Shown: positions 43,003-51,436, counted from the stretch's first letter. The stretch is DNA of 64,000 nt from an uncultured Succiniclasticum sp. (GCA_900544275.1 UQUU01000008.1:32984-96983); one strand, 5' to 3'. A program made the numbers and translations. The notes: generated from the letters alone by a model not told the origin.

Positions 43003-44994
43003 GTGATCGGGCAAAAGTTAACCGCAATTTTACTATTGACCTCAACCGCATTGCCGCTTTCTGCCCAGGCAGAAAATAACACCGAAAAAATGCTGCCTCA
43101 GAGCAGTGCCGGGCAGAGTACACAGAACAAGTATGAGGCTCACAGCGCTATCCGGAATACGGCTATCGCTCCCATACCGGCTGTCGCTACTGTCATTACC
43201 GGTGCGGAAATGAAAGACCATCGTTACCAAAGCGTAGCCGAAGCCCTGCAATACGCTCCGGGCGTCACCGTGACTCCGGGTTCTTTCAATACCGGTCATC
43301 CGGTCGTGCGCATTGACGGAGATGACAGAGTCGCTGTATTTATCGACGGACGGAAACAAAATCTGGAAAGCGGCTTTACGGACGGCAGGGCTACCTATGA
43401 TCTGGATCTGACGCCGCCGGTCAGCATCATCGACCGGATTGAAGTCATCCATGGCGCGGCCGGAGATATTTTTTGGAGCGCCGAAACACCGGGCGGTGTG
43501 ATCAATATCATCACGAAAAGAGGACAGCAGCATAGATTTTCTTTTGAAGGCGCCCGGGGCACGCATAATGCCTGGCGTTGGGACACGTGCCTGGAGGGCA
43601 GCGGCAAAGGTTGGAGCTGGATTGCCGCAGGCGGACGCTCAGATCAGGGGCCTCTTCATTACAAAAGTTTCGATGGAAAGAATGGAACAATGCCCAACTC
43701 CCGCCGCAACCGCCGGGAAATGTATTATCGCTTCGACCGGCAACTGACGGATCACAGTTCCCTGAGTGTCTCCTACGGACATTTCAGCAATGACACCGGT
43801 CTCTGGTATTCACGCTATCTTAAGCCGCTTCACAAAGAGTACCACGATTATAATTATGAAAAACTGGCAAATGATGTTTCCGTAACTTATAATTACAAGG
43901 AAAATAAAGAAGCCCCTGCCTACATCAGTTTGTATCACAACTATAACCAGGGAGACACCTACCGCCCCACCGGCACGAAAGAGCAGAAACTGCTGCCTTC
44001 TTACAGCCGCTGGAAAACCGATACCAACGGATTGGATTGGCGTGATGGCTGGCGCACCGGAAAACATCGCATGCTTACTGCCGGCCTGACCGTACGCCAT
44101 ACCTCAGTAAAAAATGACGCAAACTATGATGTGAAAACTGATCCTGTCGACGAAGCAAATCGCAGCTATGGGAAAAATTATGCCAAAAGCATGACCACGA
44201 CCTCTTTTTTCCTGAAATCGTCCCACCAGTTTAAGAAGCTTTTTTATACCAGTACAAAAACACTCACCCATAACAGCATCTTCGGCAATAAATACCTGTC
44301 TAACAGAGTCGCAGAGTATCGTCCGGATAATAAAACTTCCTTCTACGGGGGGCTGCAGAAGATTTTTGCCGTACCTACTTTAGACGAACTGTATTACGAT
44401 AACGCCAAAATTGAGGGCAATCCTTCGCTGGAACCGGAAAAAGGCTGGAAATTAAGCGGTGGCCTGCGGCATCGTTTCTCACAGAAAGTTTCCGGTGATC
44501 TCGGCGGGTTCCTTACCTATACCAAAAATCCGATCTTATGGGACAAAAGCACCGGTAAATGGCGCCCCTTTAACGGGGAAGGCTCCCACCAACAAGGGCT
44601 GCGTTTTTCTTTGACCGATGCGTTCAGCGATAAATACAGCGGCCATCTTGCCTATACCTTCACCCACTCCAGGGTAAAATGGGGGGCGGAAAATCCTGTG
44701 TATACGGAAGAAGTCGCGCCCCATTTGCTGCAAGCCGCCTTGCGCTATAAAGATGCGCGTTGGGCCAATAATCTGCTCTTAACCGCAGGCCTCGGCAGAG
44801 ATTCCGAATGGTATTCCAGCGACTATTTCCTGGTGGACGCCAACGTAAATTACACTTTTAACAAACACTGGAGCAGCTATCTTAAGCTGCGCAATCTGTT
44901 GAATGCCGATTATGAGATTTTAGGCTCACGCAACGAAGGAGAATTCCCCGGCAGAGGCCGAACCATGCTTTTAGGCGTTACTTACAGCTATTGA
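43003..44994 (+). CDS. TonB-dependent outer membrane receptor
   Basis: Outer-membrane beta-barrel receptor importing a siderophore, haem, cobalamin or similar with energy from TonB/ExbBD. Signal peptide cleaves near LSAQA-EN (about residue 23). The plug domain (about residues 45-170) shows VATVITGAEMKDHRYQSVAEALQYAPGVTV, and the hallmark VIHGAAGDIFWSAETPGGVINIITKRG. The barrel occupies the rest, ending in an aromatic residue (LLGVTYSY), the usual Omp targeting signal. 663 residues. Start GTG 43003, with AAGG eight bases upstream; no ATG precedes the signal peptide. It marks the organism as diderm. No TonB, ABC transporter or FecR lies beside it. Confidence 0.93.
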   Translation: MIGQKLTAILLLTSTALPLSAQAENNTEKMLPQSSAGQSTQNKYEAHSAIRNTAIAPIPAVATVITGAEMKDHRYQSVAEALQYAPGVTVTPGSFNTGHPVVRIDGDDRVAVFIDGRKQNLESGFTDGRATYDLDLTPPVSIIDRIEVIHGAAGDIFWSAETPGGVINIITKRGQQHRFSFEGARGTHNAWRWDTCLEGSGKGWSWIAAGGRSDQGPLHYKSFDGKNGTMPNSRRNRREMYYRFDRQLTDHSSLSVSYGHFSNDTGLWYSRYLKPLHKEYHDYNYEKLANDVSVTYNYKENKEAPAYISLYHNYNQGDTYRPTGTKEQKLLPSYSRWKTDTNGLDWRDGWRTGKHRMLTAGLTVRHTSVKNDANYDVKTDPVDEANRSYGKNYAKSMTTTSFFLKSSHQFKKLFYTSTKTLTHNSIFGNKYLSNRVAEYRPDNKTSFYGGLQKIFAVPTLDELYYDNAKIEGNPSLEPEKGWKLSGGLRHRFSQKVSGDLGGFLTYTKNPILWDKSTGKWRPFNGEGSHQQGLRFSLTDAFSDKYSGHLAYTFTHSRVKWGAENPVYTEEVAPHLLQAALRYKDARWANNLLLTAGLGRDSEWYSSDYFLVDANVNYTFNKHWSSYLKLRNLLNADYEILGSRNEGEFPGRGRTMLLGVTYSY

Positions 44995-45040
44995 TTTTAG
45001 CCGCCGCCAATCCGGCGAAAAAGTTTTGACAATAACCTTA

Positions 45041-45069
45041 TTGACAAACAGAAAATTTTTGGTTACTAT
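45041..45069 (+). promoter_or_regulatory. Promoter of DUF3793-flavodoxin
   Basis: TTGACA (45041-45046), 17 bp, TACTAT (45064-45069). Transcription would begin at about 45076, inside the first palindrome. Confidence 0.7.
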
Positions 45070-45071
45070 GT

Positions 45072-45125
45072 ATATGGTTAGCAATCGCTAACCATATCTT
45101 TTTATCACGAGTTAGCTTTTGCTAA
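45072..45125 (+). promoter_or_regulatory. Two TTAGC-N4-GCTAA palindromes (putative operators)
   Basis: Site 1 is a perfect 11-4-11 inverted repeat, ATATGGTTAGC-AATC-GCTAACCATAT (45072-45097). Site 2, TTAGC-TTTT-GCTAA (45112-45125), shares the 5-4-5 core. Centres are 34 bp apart, just downstream of the promoter. DtxR/IdeR-type boxes are TTAG-rich palindromes of similar size, so an iron or manganese repressor is a candidate; site 1 followed by CTTTTTATC could also work as an attenuator. Confidence 0.65.
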
Positions 45126-45164
45126 TTTATTTTGGAGTCATTCCTGCGAACCCATGGTACCGTT

Positions 45165-45719
45165 ATGTCAGAAGAAGATATTATACGTTTTTGTTCCCCC
45201 ACTCTTGCGGGTATAAAGCCCGGCAATCTTTTTACTGCCACCTATGACGATTCGGAACAATTGCAAAAGGAACTGGATGTTTTGGCAAATCGCCTTTCTG
45301 CCAAAGGGGTAAAAATACTTTCTCTGCGGCAGAAGCAGGGGCGGGCATTGTTATATTTTTATCGTCCCTGCCTGCTGAAAGAATGCTTGCGTCATCTGGA
45401 CGCCCGTCTTTTATTACAGCAGCGCGGTTATCCTCCGGATCAACCGCAGCGCTGCCTGAAAAAATTGTGGCAGCATCTGCAAACCGAAAGTGATTTTCCT
45501 CACGAGATCGGCTTATTTCTGGGCTACCCTCCGGAAGATGTGCAAGGCTTCATTGAACAGAAAGCCTGCAACAGCAAGTGTACCGGTTGCTGGAAGGTTT
45601 ATGGCGATCAAAAAAAAGCGGAACGAATCTTTGACCGCTATAAAAAATGCACTGCCTGTTTTTTAGCCAATTGGCGGCGCGGCGTTTCATTAGAACAACT
45701 GACCGTCAAAAAAGTGTAA
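45165..45719 (+). CDS. DUF3793 family protein
   Basis: Cytosolic protein of unknown function, often encoded beside flavodoxins and iron-regulated genes in anaerobes (family knowledge). Characteristic segments: FCSPTLAGIKPGNLF at the N-terminus, RALLYFYRPCLL, the diagnostic FPHEIGLFLGYPPEDVQGFIE (about residues 117-137) and CTGCWKVYGD. Conserved cysteines near the C-terminus (KCTGC, KKCTAC) may bind metal. The ATG at 45165 gives 184 residues and aligns with the family start, though it has a poor ribosome-binding site; GGAG at 45134-45137 sits six bases before an in-frame CTG (45144), an unusual alternative. Flavodoxin follows 112 bases downstream. Confidence 0.85.
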   Translation: MSEEDIIRFCSPTLAGIKPGNLFTATYDDSEQLQKELDVLANRLSAKGVKILSLRQKQGRALLYFYRPCLLKECLRHLDARLLLQQRGYPPDQPQRCLKKLWQHLQTESDFPHEIGLFLGYPPEDVQGFIEQKACNSKCTGCWKVYGDQKKAERIFDRYKKCTACFLANWRRGVSLEQLTVKKV

Positions 45720-45831
45720 TCACATGCGGACCATGTTGATTTATAGTAAATGCGTACAGGTAAAACGTACGACAGACAAGATTCAGTGGAAAAGATTCAG
45801 TGTTTAAAGTGTAAAAGGAAAGGTGATTTAT

Positions 45832-46254
45832 ATGAGTAAAGTTGCAGTTGTGTATTGGAGCGGTACCGGTAATACGGAAATGATGGCACAGGCGGTCCTG
45901 GAAGGCGCAAAAAGCAACGGCGCCGAAGCCGACTTATTCACCGCCGGAGAATTCAACGCCAATAAGATGGAACAATATGACGCGATTGCGTTCGGCTGCC
46001 CTGCCATGGGCGCGGAAGTGCTGGAAGAAAACGAGTTTCAGCCCATGTTTGATGATTGCGCGATGAAACTGCGTGGTAAAAAAATTGCCCTGTTCGGCTC
46101 CTGGGGCTGGGGCAATGGCGAATGGATGCAGAATTGGGAAGCCCAGTGCCGGGATCTGGGCGCGGACTTAGCTCACGACAGCGTCATTTGTGCCAATCAG
46201 CCGGAAGAAGATACACTGGCAGAGTGCCGGAACCTGGGAGGAGCCCTGGCCTGA
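45832..46254 (+). CDS. Flavodoxin
   Basis: FMN-binding electron carrier that can replace ferredoxin when iron is scarce. The phosphate loop SGTGNTE is at residues 10-16, flavin-flanking aromatic residues are in CPAMGAEVLEE and GSWGWGNGEWM, and the length of 140 is typical of short-chain flavodoxins. Start ATG 45832 is six or so bases after AAAGGTGAT; GTG 45823 lies within that site. It follows the DUF3793 gene behind the palindromic promoter region, consistent with iron-dependent control. A bidirectional terminator separates it from pdxS. Confidence 0.93.
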   Translation: MSKVAVVYWSGTGNTEMMAQAVLEGAKSNGAEADLFTAGEFNANKMEQYDAIAFGCPAMGAEVLEENEFQPMFDDCAMKLRGKKIALFGSWGWGNGEWMQNWEAQCRDLGADLAHDSVICANQPEEDTLAECRNLGGALA

Positions 46255-46330
46255 TGCATGGTTGGGGTAAGTATGACGACTCCCCTGCACCGGACGGAAA
46301 ATAAAATACAAAATATAAAAAGATAGAGTA

Positions 46331-46366
46331 AAAGGCCTGCTGTCCATTGTAACAGCAGGCCTTTCG
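46331..46366 (+). terminator. Bidirectional terminator between flavodoxin and pdxS
   Basis: Perfect 13-bp stem AAAGGCCTGCTGT (46331-46343)/ACAGCAGGCCTTT (46352-46364), 8-base loop. It serves flavodoxin on the plus strand and pdxS on the minus strand. Confidence 0.85.
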
Positions 46367-46468
46367 ATTATTTACATTTTATCCTCTCAGCCCTTTTGCG
46401 GAAAACAGACACAGTCCATCACGCGATCTATTCTTGCTATAGGCAGATGAGAAATGCGCTCTCGTCTG

Positions 46469-47347
46469 TTATCTGCCTCTTTCCGCCATAATAATGCTGA
46501 TTTCCTCTTCATTGATGCCAACCATGGCGCCGCCCAGATCATAGGACATTTTTGCGATTATTTTGGGATCGTTATAATTGGCCACCGTTTTCACAATCGC
46601 AGCCGCCCGTTTGGCAGGATCTTCGGATTTAAAAATACCGGATCCGACAAACACACCCTCGGCCCCTAACTGCATCATTAAAGCGGCGTCTGCCGGAGTC
46701 GCTACCCCGCCGGCGGCAAAGTTCAGTACAGGCAGTTTTTTGTGGTCATGTACATATAATACCAGATCATAAGGAACCTGCAGTTCCTTGGCCACTTCAT
46801 ACAGTTCATCGGGCCGTTTTGCCGCCACCTGCGCCATCTGCATGTTGATTTTGCGCATATGACGTACCGCCTGTACAATGTCCCCGGTACCCGCTTCCCC
46901 TTTGGTACGGATCATGGAAGCCCCTTCACTGATACGGCGCAGCGCTTCGCCTAAATCTCTGGCGCCGCAGACAAAGGGAGTCTTAAACTGACGCTTATCA
47001 ATATGGTACACATCGTCTGCGGGCGAAAGTACTTCACTTTCATCAATATAATCAATATCGATGGCCTGCAGCACTTGCGCTTCAACAAAATGGCCGATAC
47101 GGCATTTCGCCATCACCGGGATGGAAACGGCTTTTTGAATCTCCCGGATCATCTTGGGATCGCTCATGCGGGATACGCCGCCGGCGGCCCGGATGTCAGC
47201 CGGTACTCTTTCCAAAGCCATCACCGCCACCGCTCCGGCCGCTTCCGCGACTTTGGCCTGTTCCGGACTGGTTACATCCATAATGACCCCGCCCTTTAAT
47301 TTCTTCGATAATTGTTTGTCTGCATCATATTTGTCTTTTTCAGCCAT
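46469..47347 (-). CDS. pdxS: Pyridoxal 5'-phosphate synthase lyase subunit PdxS
   Basis: Builds PLP from ribose 5-phosphate, glyceraldehyde 3-phosphate and ammonia (EC 4.3.3.6). KLKGGVIMDVTSPEQAKVAEAAGA (catalytic Lys/Asp region; key KGGVIMDV), ALERVPADIRAAGGVSRM, VMAKCRIGHFVEAQ and the GEAGTGDIVQAVRHMR block are typical. 292 residues is normal. AGGAGG lies six bases before the ATG. The glutaminase partner pdxT, usually next to it, is not in this window. The short MocR-type regulator is divergent and is the likely regulator. Confidence 0.97.
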   Translation of the reverse strand: MAEKDKYDADKQLSKKLKGGVIMDVTSPEQAKVAEAAGAVAVMALERVPADIRAAGGVSRMSDPKMIREIQKAVSIPVMAKCRIGHFVEAQVLQAIDIDYIDESEVLSPADDVYHIDKRQFKTPFVCGARDLGEALRRISEGASMIRTKGEAGTGDIVQAVRHMRKINMQMAQVAAKRPDELYEVAKELQVPYDLVLYVHDHKKLPVLNFAAGGVATPADAALMMQLGAEGVFVGSGIFKSEDPAKRAAAIVKTVANYNDPKIIAKMSYDLGGAMVGINEEEISIIMAERGR

Positions 47348-47368
47348 TTTTATCCTCCTGAATCACCT

Positions 47369-47408
47369 GGCTGCCGGTTCAGACCACATTATAAATCGTT
47401 TGGCAGCC
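47369..47408. promoter_or_regulatory. Inverted repeat in the pdxS-mocR intergenic region
   Basis: GGCTGCC (47369-47375) and GGCAGCC (47402-47408) form a perfect 7-bp inverted repeat enclosing a CATTATAA -10-like element of the pdxS promoter. A candidate operator for the MocR/PdxR-type protein encoded opposite. Confidence 0.45.
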
Positions 47409-47508
47409 TCTTTTTATTTTCTATAAAATGAATTATAATATAAAATTGAATATAGAAAAATTACCAAAACTGTTTAAAAAAATATAACCAGATAAAAAGG
47501 ATCAAATC

Positions 47509-48594
47509 ATGGCCACTGCTTATATGAAACTCTACACCTTTATCAGGGAAAGCATTGCGCAAGGCATTTACAGTTACGGAAGCAAACTTCCTTCCAAACG
47601 CCAGTTAGCGGAAAAAAACGGCTGCAGCGTGATCACCGTGGAACATGCCTATGCTTTATTGGCAGAAGAAGGCTATATAGAGTCCCGCGAACGCAGCGGC
47701 TATTACGTAATTTATAACGCCAATGACTCTTATCCGGTGGGAAACGCTCCCGGCTGGCAAAAGATTACAGCGGCAAGCAGCCCGGAAACAGAGCGCAGAG
47801 AACAAATGGAAAAAGAGCTTTTTCCATTTTCGGCCTTTGCCAAAACCATGCGTTCCGTGTTGTCATTTTACGGCAAACGGATCCTCAGCCCTTCCCCCAA
47901 CCATGGCTGCGAAGAACTGCGCCACGCCCTTGCCGCTTATCTGGAAAGAAGCCGGAAAATCAGTGTCTCTCCTGAACAGATCCTCATCGGCTCCGGCGCG
48001 GAATATTTGTACAGCATGAACATACAGGTATTAGGGCGCCACCGGATTTATGCGTTGGAAAACCCCTCTTATGATAAAATACAAAAGGTCTATGAAGCCA
48101 ATCAGGCCAAAACCGACCTTCTTACCATGGGGGCAGACGGCATTAAAACTGAGGAACTGGAGCGTACCGCAGCCGAAGTGCTGCATGTAACGCCCTTTAA
48201 CAGTTACCCCTCAGAGATTACGGCAACCGCTTCCAAAAGGGCCGAATACATCCGCTGGGCCCAAAAACGTCATGGCTTCATTATCGAAGATGATTTTGAC
48301 TCTGAATTCACGCTCCTGTCTAAACCGGAAGACACTCTTTTCTCCCTGGCTCCTCAGAAGCAAATCATCTACATGAACAGTTTTTCCAAAACCATCGCGC
48401 CTGCCATTCGAGCGGCCTATCTTGTTCTGCCAGAAACTCTACTGGCTGCGTATCAGGAAAAAATCGGTTTTTATTCCTGTACCGTACCGGTCTTTGAGCA
48501 GCTGGTACTGGCAGAATTCATTAATAGAGGACATTTTGAAAGGCATATCAACCGTATCCGGCGGCAGAGAAGAAAAGCACTGCAGGGGAAATAA
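47509..48594 (+). CDS. MocR-type GntR/aminotransferase regulator, short at the C-terminus
   Basis: Fusion of a GntR winged helix (residues 1-70: GSKLPSKRQLAEKNGCSVITVEHAYALLAEEGYIESRERSGYYV region) and a class I aminotransferase-like PLP domain, with the PLP-binding Lys in MNSFSKTIAPAIRAAY. It is the PdxR architecture and lies divergent from pdxS, so it probably senses PLP. It is only 361 residues; MocR proteins normally run to 430-480. The reading ends shortly after GHFERHINRIRRQRRKAL, the point where the family continues with the small C-terminal domain, and no other frame restores it. AAGGA lies seven bases before the ATG. Either a naturally short form or a 3' truncation. Confidence 0.85.
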   Translation: MATAYMKLYTFIRESIAQGIYSYGSKLPSKRQLAEKNGCSVITVEHAYALLAEEGYIESRERSGYYVIYNANDSYPVGNAPGWQKITAASSPETERREQMEKELFPFSAFAKTMRSVLSFYGKRILSPSPNHGCEELRHALAAYLERSRKISVSPEQILIGSGAEYLYSMNIQVLGRHRIYALENPSYDKIQKVYEANQAKTDLLTMGADGIKTEELERTAAEVLHVTPFNSYPSEITATASKRAEYIRWAQKRHGFIIEDDFDSEFTLLSKPEDTLFSLAPQKQIIYMNSFSKTIAPAIRAAYLVLPETLLAAYQEKIGFYSCTVPVFEQLVLAEFINRGHFERHINRIRRQRRKALQGK

Positions 48595-48698
48595 GCCAGG
48601 ACAGGATAAGATAAGTCCGGCAAACAAAAGAAGATTGGTACGGCAAGCAAGAGAAGGCAAAGTAAATTAAAGTAAAAAACAATCTGGGTAAAGTAGAA

Positions 48699-48731
48699 GA
48701 AAAAAAAGCCGCAGGCAATAACCTGCGGCTT
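48699..48731 (-). terminator. Terminator of purF
   Basis: AAGCCGCAGG (48706-48715)/CCTGCGGCTT (48722-48731), 6-base loop, followed on the minus strand by T8. It lies 27 bases past the purF stop. Confidence 0.9.
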
Positions 48732-48757
48732 AAAGATTTTTACATACAGCAAGCAAA

Positions 48758-50173
48758 TCAGTCTTGTCCGTTCCAGCAATAGGTACACATGGTACCCGGG
48801 TCAATCCCTACGGCTTTGAGCATATCGTCCAGGCGGTTAAACCGCAGACTGGTAAATCCCATCTTTTTACAGATGCCGTCCACCATCGCATGATACCGGT
48901 CAGAATCAGGATTACAATAATCCTCCAGGATCTCCCTGGCAACCTCGTCGCCCTCTTCTTTCGCCACAATCTGACGGGCGATCAATTCCATTTCCGAATT
49001 GGAACGGGAGAAATTCAAAAATTTACAGCCAAAAGTAATCGGCGGGCAGGCCGGACGGGCATGCACTTCTTTGGCGCCGGTCTTAAACAGAAATTCGGTA
49101 GTCTCCCGCAGCTGCGTGCCCCGCACAATGGAATCGTCGATCAGAATAATACGTTTATTATCAATCAGTTCATGCACCGGGATCAATTTCATTTTTGCAA
49201 TCAGATCACGCTTGCTCTGAATGGTAGGCATGAATGAACGCGGCCAGGTCGGCGTATATTTAATCAGAGGACGGGAAAAGGGAATACGGCTTTCATTGGC
49301 ATAACCTACCGCATGAGCGATACCGGAATCGGGGACACCGGCCACAATATCCGCCGCGTCTGCCGGAAAAGCATCCCGTTGCGCCATGTATTTACCGCAG
49401 TTATACCGCATCCGTTCTACAGAGACCCCTTCATAGACGGAAGAAGGATAACCGTAATACACCCACAAGAATGCGCAGACACGCATTTTTTTACCCGGGG
49501 CGGCCAATACCTGCACGCCCTCCGGAGTCATAATGTCAATTTCGCCGGGGCCCAGTTCTTTATAGTCTTCATAACCTAAATTCAGATAAGCAGAAGATTC
49601 AAAGGTCGCGCAGAAGCCATCTTCTTTCTTGCCGATGATCATGGGCGTGCGGCCGACTTTATCACGGGCCACATAGATCCCCTGCGGCGTCATAAGCATT
49701 AAGGACAGTGACCCTTCCACCATTTCCTGCGCATAACGGATGCCCTCGATCAGATTGTCCTTCTGGTTGATCAGCGTGGCTACTAATTCGGTAGAATTAA
49801 TCGTTCCCCCGCTCATTTCCAGAAAATGCGTGCTCTTCTTTTTCATGATCATGCTGACCAGAGCTGCCACATTATTAATTTTGCTGACCGACGTGATCGC
49901 GTAAGTTCCATGATGAGAACGCACGATCAAAGGCTGCGCTTCCATGTCGGAGATACAGCCGATGCCCAGGTTCCCCTTCATTTTATGGATATCGCCGTCA
50001 AATTTGGTGCGGAAAGGAGAATTTTCAATGTTGTGGATGGCCCGATTGAACCCTTCTTCTCCATAAACCGCCATGCCGCCTCTTCGGGTTCCCAGATGGG
50101 AATGATAGTCCGTACCGAAAAACAGATCGAACACGCAATCTTCTTTCGATACAACGCCAAAATAACCGCTCAT
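48758..50173 (-). CDS. purF: Amidophosphoribosyltransferase-like protein with Ser in place of the nucleophile Cys
   Basis: PurF commits PRPP to purine synthesis by transferring ammonia from glutamine. Both domains are recognisable: the Ntn glutaminase (residues about 1-230; HSHLGTRRGGMAVYG, NIENSPF, GNLGIGC) and the phosphoribosyltransferase with PRPP loop IILIDDSIVRGTQLRET (about residues 345-361). Cysteines in RVCAFLWVYY, PACPP and the C-terminal MCTYC match iron-sulfur ligand positions of clostridial/bacillary PurF. However, the mature N-terminus is MSGYFG instead of MCGxxG: the catalytic Cys2 is Ser (codon AGC) and no upstream start restores it. Length 471 is normal. It may use free ammonia or another amidotransferase. 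Promoter 50240-50268. Confidence 0.88.
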   Translation of the reverse strand: MSGYFGVVSKEDCVFDLFFGTDYHSHLGTRRGGMAVYGEEGFNRAIHNIENSPFRTKFDGDIHKMKGNLGIGCISDMEAQPLIVRSHHGTYAITSVSKINNVAALVSMIMKKKSTHFLEMSGGTINSTELVATLINQKDNLIEGIRYAQEMVEGSLSLMLMTPQGIYVARDKVGRTPMIIGKKEDGFCATFESSAYLNLGYEDYKELGPGEIDIMTPEGVQVLAAPGKKMRVCAFLWVYYGYPSSVYEGVSVERMRYNCGKYMAQRDAFPADAADIVAGVPDSGIAHAVGYANESRIPFSRPLIKYTPTWPRSFMPTIQSKRDLIAKMKLIPVHELIDNKRIILIDDSIVRGTQLRETTEFLFKTGAKEVHARPACPPITFGCKFLNFSRSNSEMELIARQIVAKEEGDEVAREILEDYCNPDSDRYHAMVDGICKKMGFTSLRFNRLDDMLKAVGIDPGTMCTYCWNGQD

Positions 50174-50239
50174 AGTGATGTTTTCCCTCGTCTCTCTTCA
50201 ACTAAAACTACCTAAATCTTTACGCAAAGATGCGCCTTT

Positions 50240-50268
50240 ATTTTATCCTACTATACGATGGACTGCAA
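50240..50268 (-). promoter_or_regulatory. Promoter of purF
   Basis: On the minus strand TTGCAG (50263-50268), 17 bp, TAAAAT (50240-50245). The leader to the ATG at 50173 is about 60 bases. Confidence 0.65.
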
Positions 50269-50414
50269 CAATTTTTTCAATAGATTTTTCTAAATTAAGT
50301 GTAAATTAAATGCAATTTTCGCTTAACAAAAACTTCACTGGCTAAATGGGAAAGTAAAGTGCTACAATAATAAGAAATAAACTAAGAAATATAGAACGAA
50401 ACGGAGGCCTGTCC

Positions 50415-51071
50415 ATGCATACCACGTTGGCAGAATTAACCGAACACAAAATCATTTCCATTATCAGGGGCGTTAGCAGCGTCGATATCCTCCCTGTGGC
50501 AAATGCGCTGTATCGAGGCGGTATTCGCTTCATCGAAGTGACTTTTAATGCCTCGTCTCTTTTAGCCTCCGATGATACCCTGCAAAGCATTCGCCTGTTG
50601 CGAAAAAAGATGGGCGACAAGATGCACATCGGGGCCGGCACCGTTCTTACACCGGTACAGGTAGAATTAGCCGCCGATGCCGGCGCTGAATATATTATTT
50701 CGCCGGATATGAACCCGGATGTGATCCATCATACAAAAGAGTTGGGGCTGCTTTCTCTTCCCGGCGCTCTTACGCCGACGGAAATCCAGGCGGCCTGGGC
50801 CGCAGGCGCCGATATGGTAAAGGTTTTCCCTGCTTCCCTGCTGGGGCCGGCCTATTTTAAGGCGCTCAAAGCGCCCCTTTCTCAGGTCAAACTGGCAGCC
50901 GTGGGAGGCGTAGATGAAACGAATATCCGGGATTTTCTTAAAGCCGGCGCCGACGGTTTGGGTATCGGCGGTTGTCTGGTTAATAACGACAGAGTCAGCC
51001 GCAAAGCCTGGAACGAGTTGGAACGTTCCGCCTGTAACTTTGTGGGCGCCATTTGTCAGCCGGAAAAATAA
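50415..51071 (+). CDS. eda: 2-keto-3-deoxy-6-phosphogluconate (KDPG/KDPGal) aldolase
   Basis: Class I aldolase cleaving KDPG, KDPGal or 4-hydroxy-2-oxoglutarate to pyruvate plus an aldehyde. IISIIRG (residues 13-19), IEVTFN with the conserved Glu (about 39-44), GAGTVLT, and MVKVFPAS with the Schiff-base Lys (about residue 136) are intact, and GGVDETN and GIGGCLV complete the phosphate site. Length 218 is normal. GGAGG lies seven bases before the ATG. Its 3' end contains the promoter of thiC. The 2-dehydro-3-deoxygalactonokinase about 2 kb away would make its substrate. Confidence 0.93.
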   Translation: MHTTLAELTEHKIISIIRGVSSVDILPVANALYRGGIRFIEVTFNASSLLASDDTLQSIRLLRKKMGDKMHIGAGTVLTPVQVELAADAGAEYIISPDMNPDVIHHTKELGLLSLPGALTPTEIQAAWAAGADMVKVFPASLLGPAYFKALKAPLSQVKLAAVGGVDETNIRDFLKAGADGLGIGGCLVNNDRVSRKAWNELERSACNFVGAICQPEK

Positions 51072-51081
51072 ATAGTATAAT
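51053..51081 (+). promoter_or_regulatory. Promoter of thiC, overlapping the end of eda
   Basis: TTGTCA (51053-51058), 17 bp, TATAAT (51076-51081). The -35 lies inside the eda coding sequence; transcription would start about 20 bases before the TPP riboswitch. Confidence 0.65.
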
Positions 51082-51107
51082 AGTGAGAACGGCAGCAGCT
51101 GTCTTAC

Positions 51108-51192
51108 CTGACACGGGGAGCGTTTTCGCTGAGAGGAACCTTGCGTTCGACCCGCCACCTGATTTGGATAATGCCAACGTAGGGATCGTCAA
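51108..51192 (+). promoter_or_regulatory. TPP riboswitch (THI element)
   Basis: The conserved cores are present in order: ACGGGGAGC, CGCTGAGAGGA, GACCCG, CCACCTGATTTGGATAATGCC (key CCTGAT and GATAATGCC) and AACGTAGGGA. The outer P1 stem is TGAC (51109-51112)/GTCA (51188-51191). It binds thiamine pyrophosphate. A strong terminator (51215-51242) follows before thiC, so control is by premature termination. About 195 bases of AT-rich leader with no further feature separates it from the thiC ribosome-binding site. Confidence 0.95.
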
Positions 51193-51214
51193 AACTATCC
51201 GAACATACGCACAG

Positions 51215-51242
51215 GCAGTGTCTGATCAGACACTGCTTTTTT
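51215..51242 (+). terminator. Riboswitch-controlled terminator before thiC
   Basis: GCAGTGTCT-GATC-AGACACTGC (51215-51236) followed by T6. It lies between the riboswitch and thiC and is the expected OFF-state terminator when TPP is bound. Confidence 0.9.
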
Positions 51243-51436
51243 ATTATTCAGCCGGTTTTATCTGTCTTGATCCGGTTCTTTCCCTTTTCTTTTATATTTT
51301 TCCTTTTTTCTTTCTTTATATATTATCTTTTATCTTTATAGTATCTTCATGTACTATCTTCGCTATTTTCAGTTTCTTAGTATGATTTCGTTATTATGAT
51401 GTTCCTATGATTATATTGAACAAAGGAGTGTATCTC

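Noticed and set aside
48422..48670. Frameshifted C-terminus of the MocR-type gene
   Set aside because: The alternative frame does not restore the aminotransferase small domain, so a simple single frameshift does not explain the shortness.
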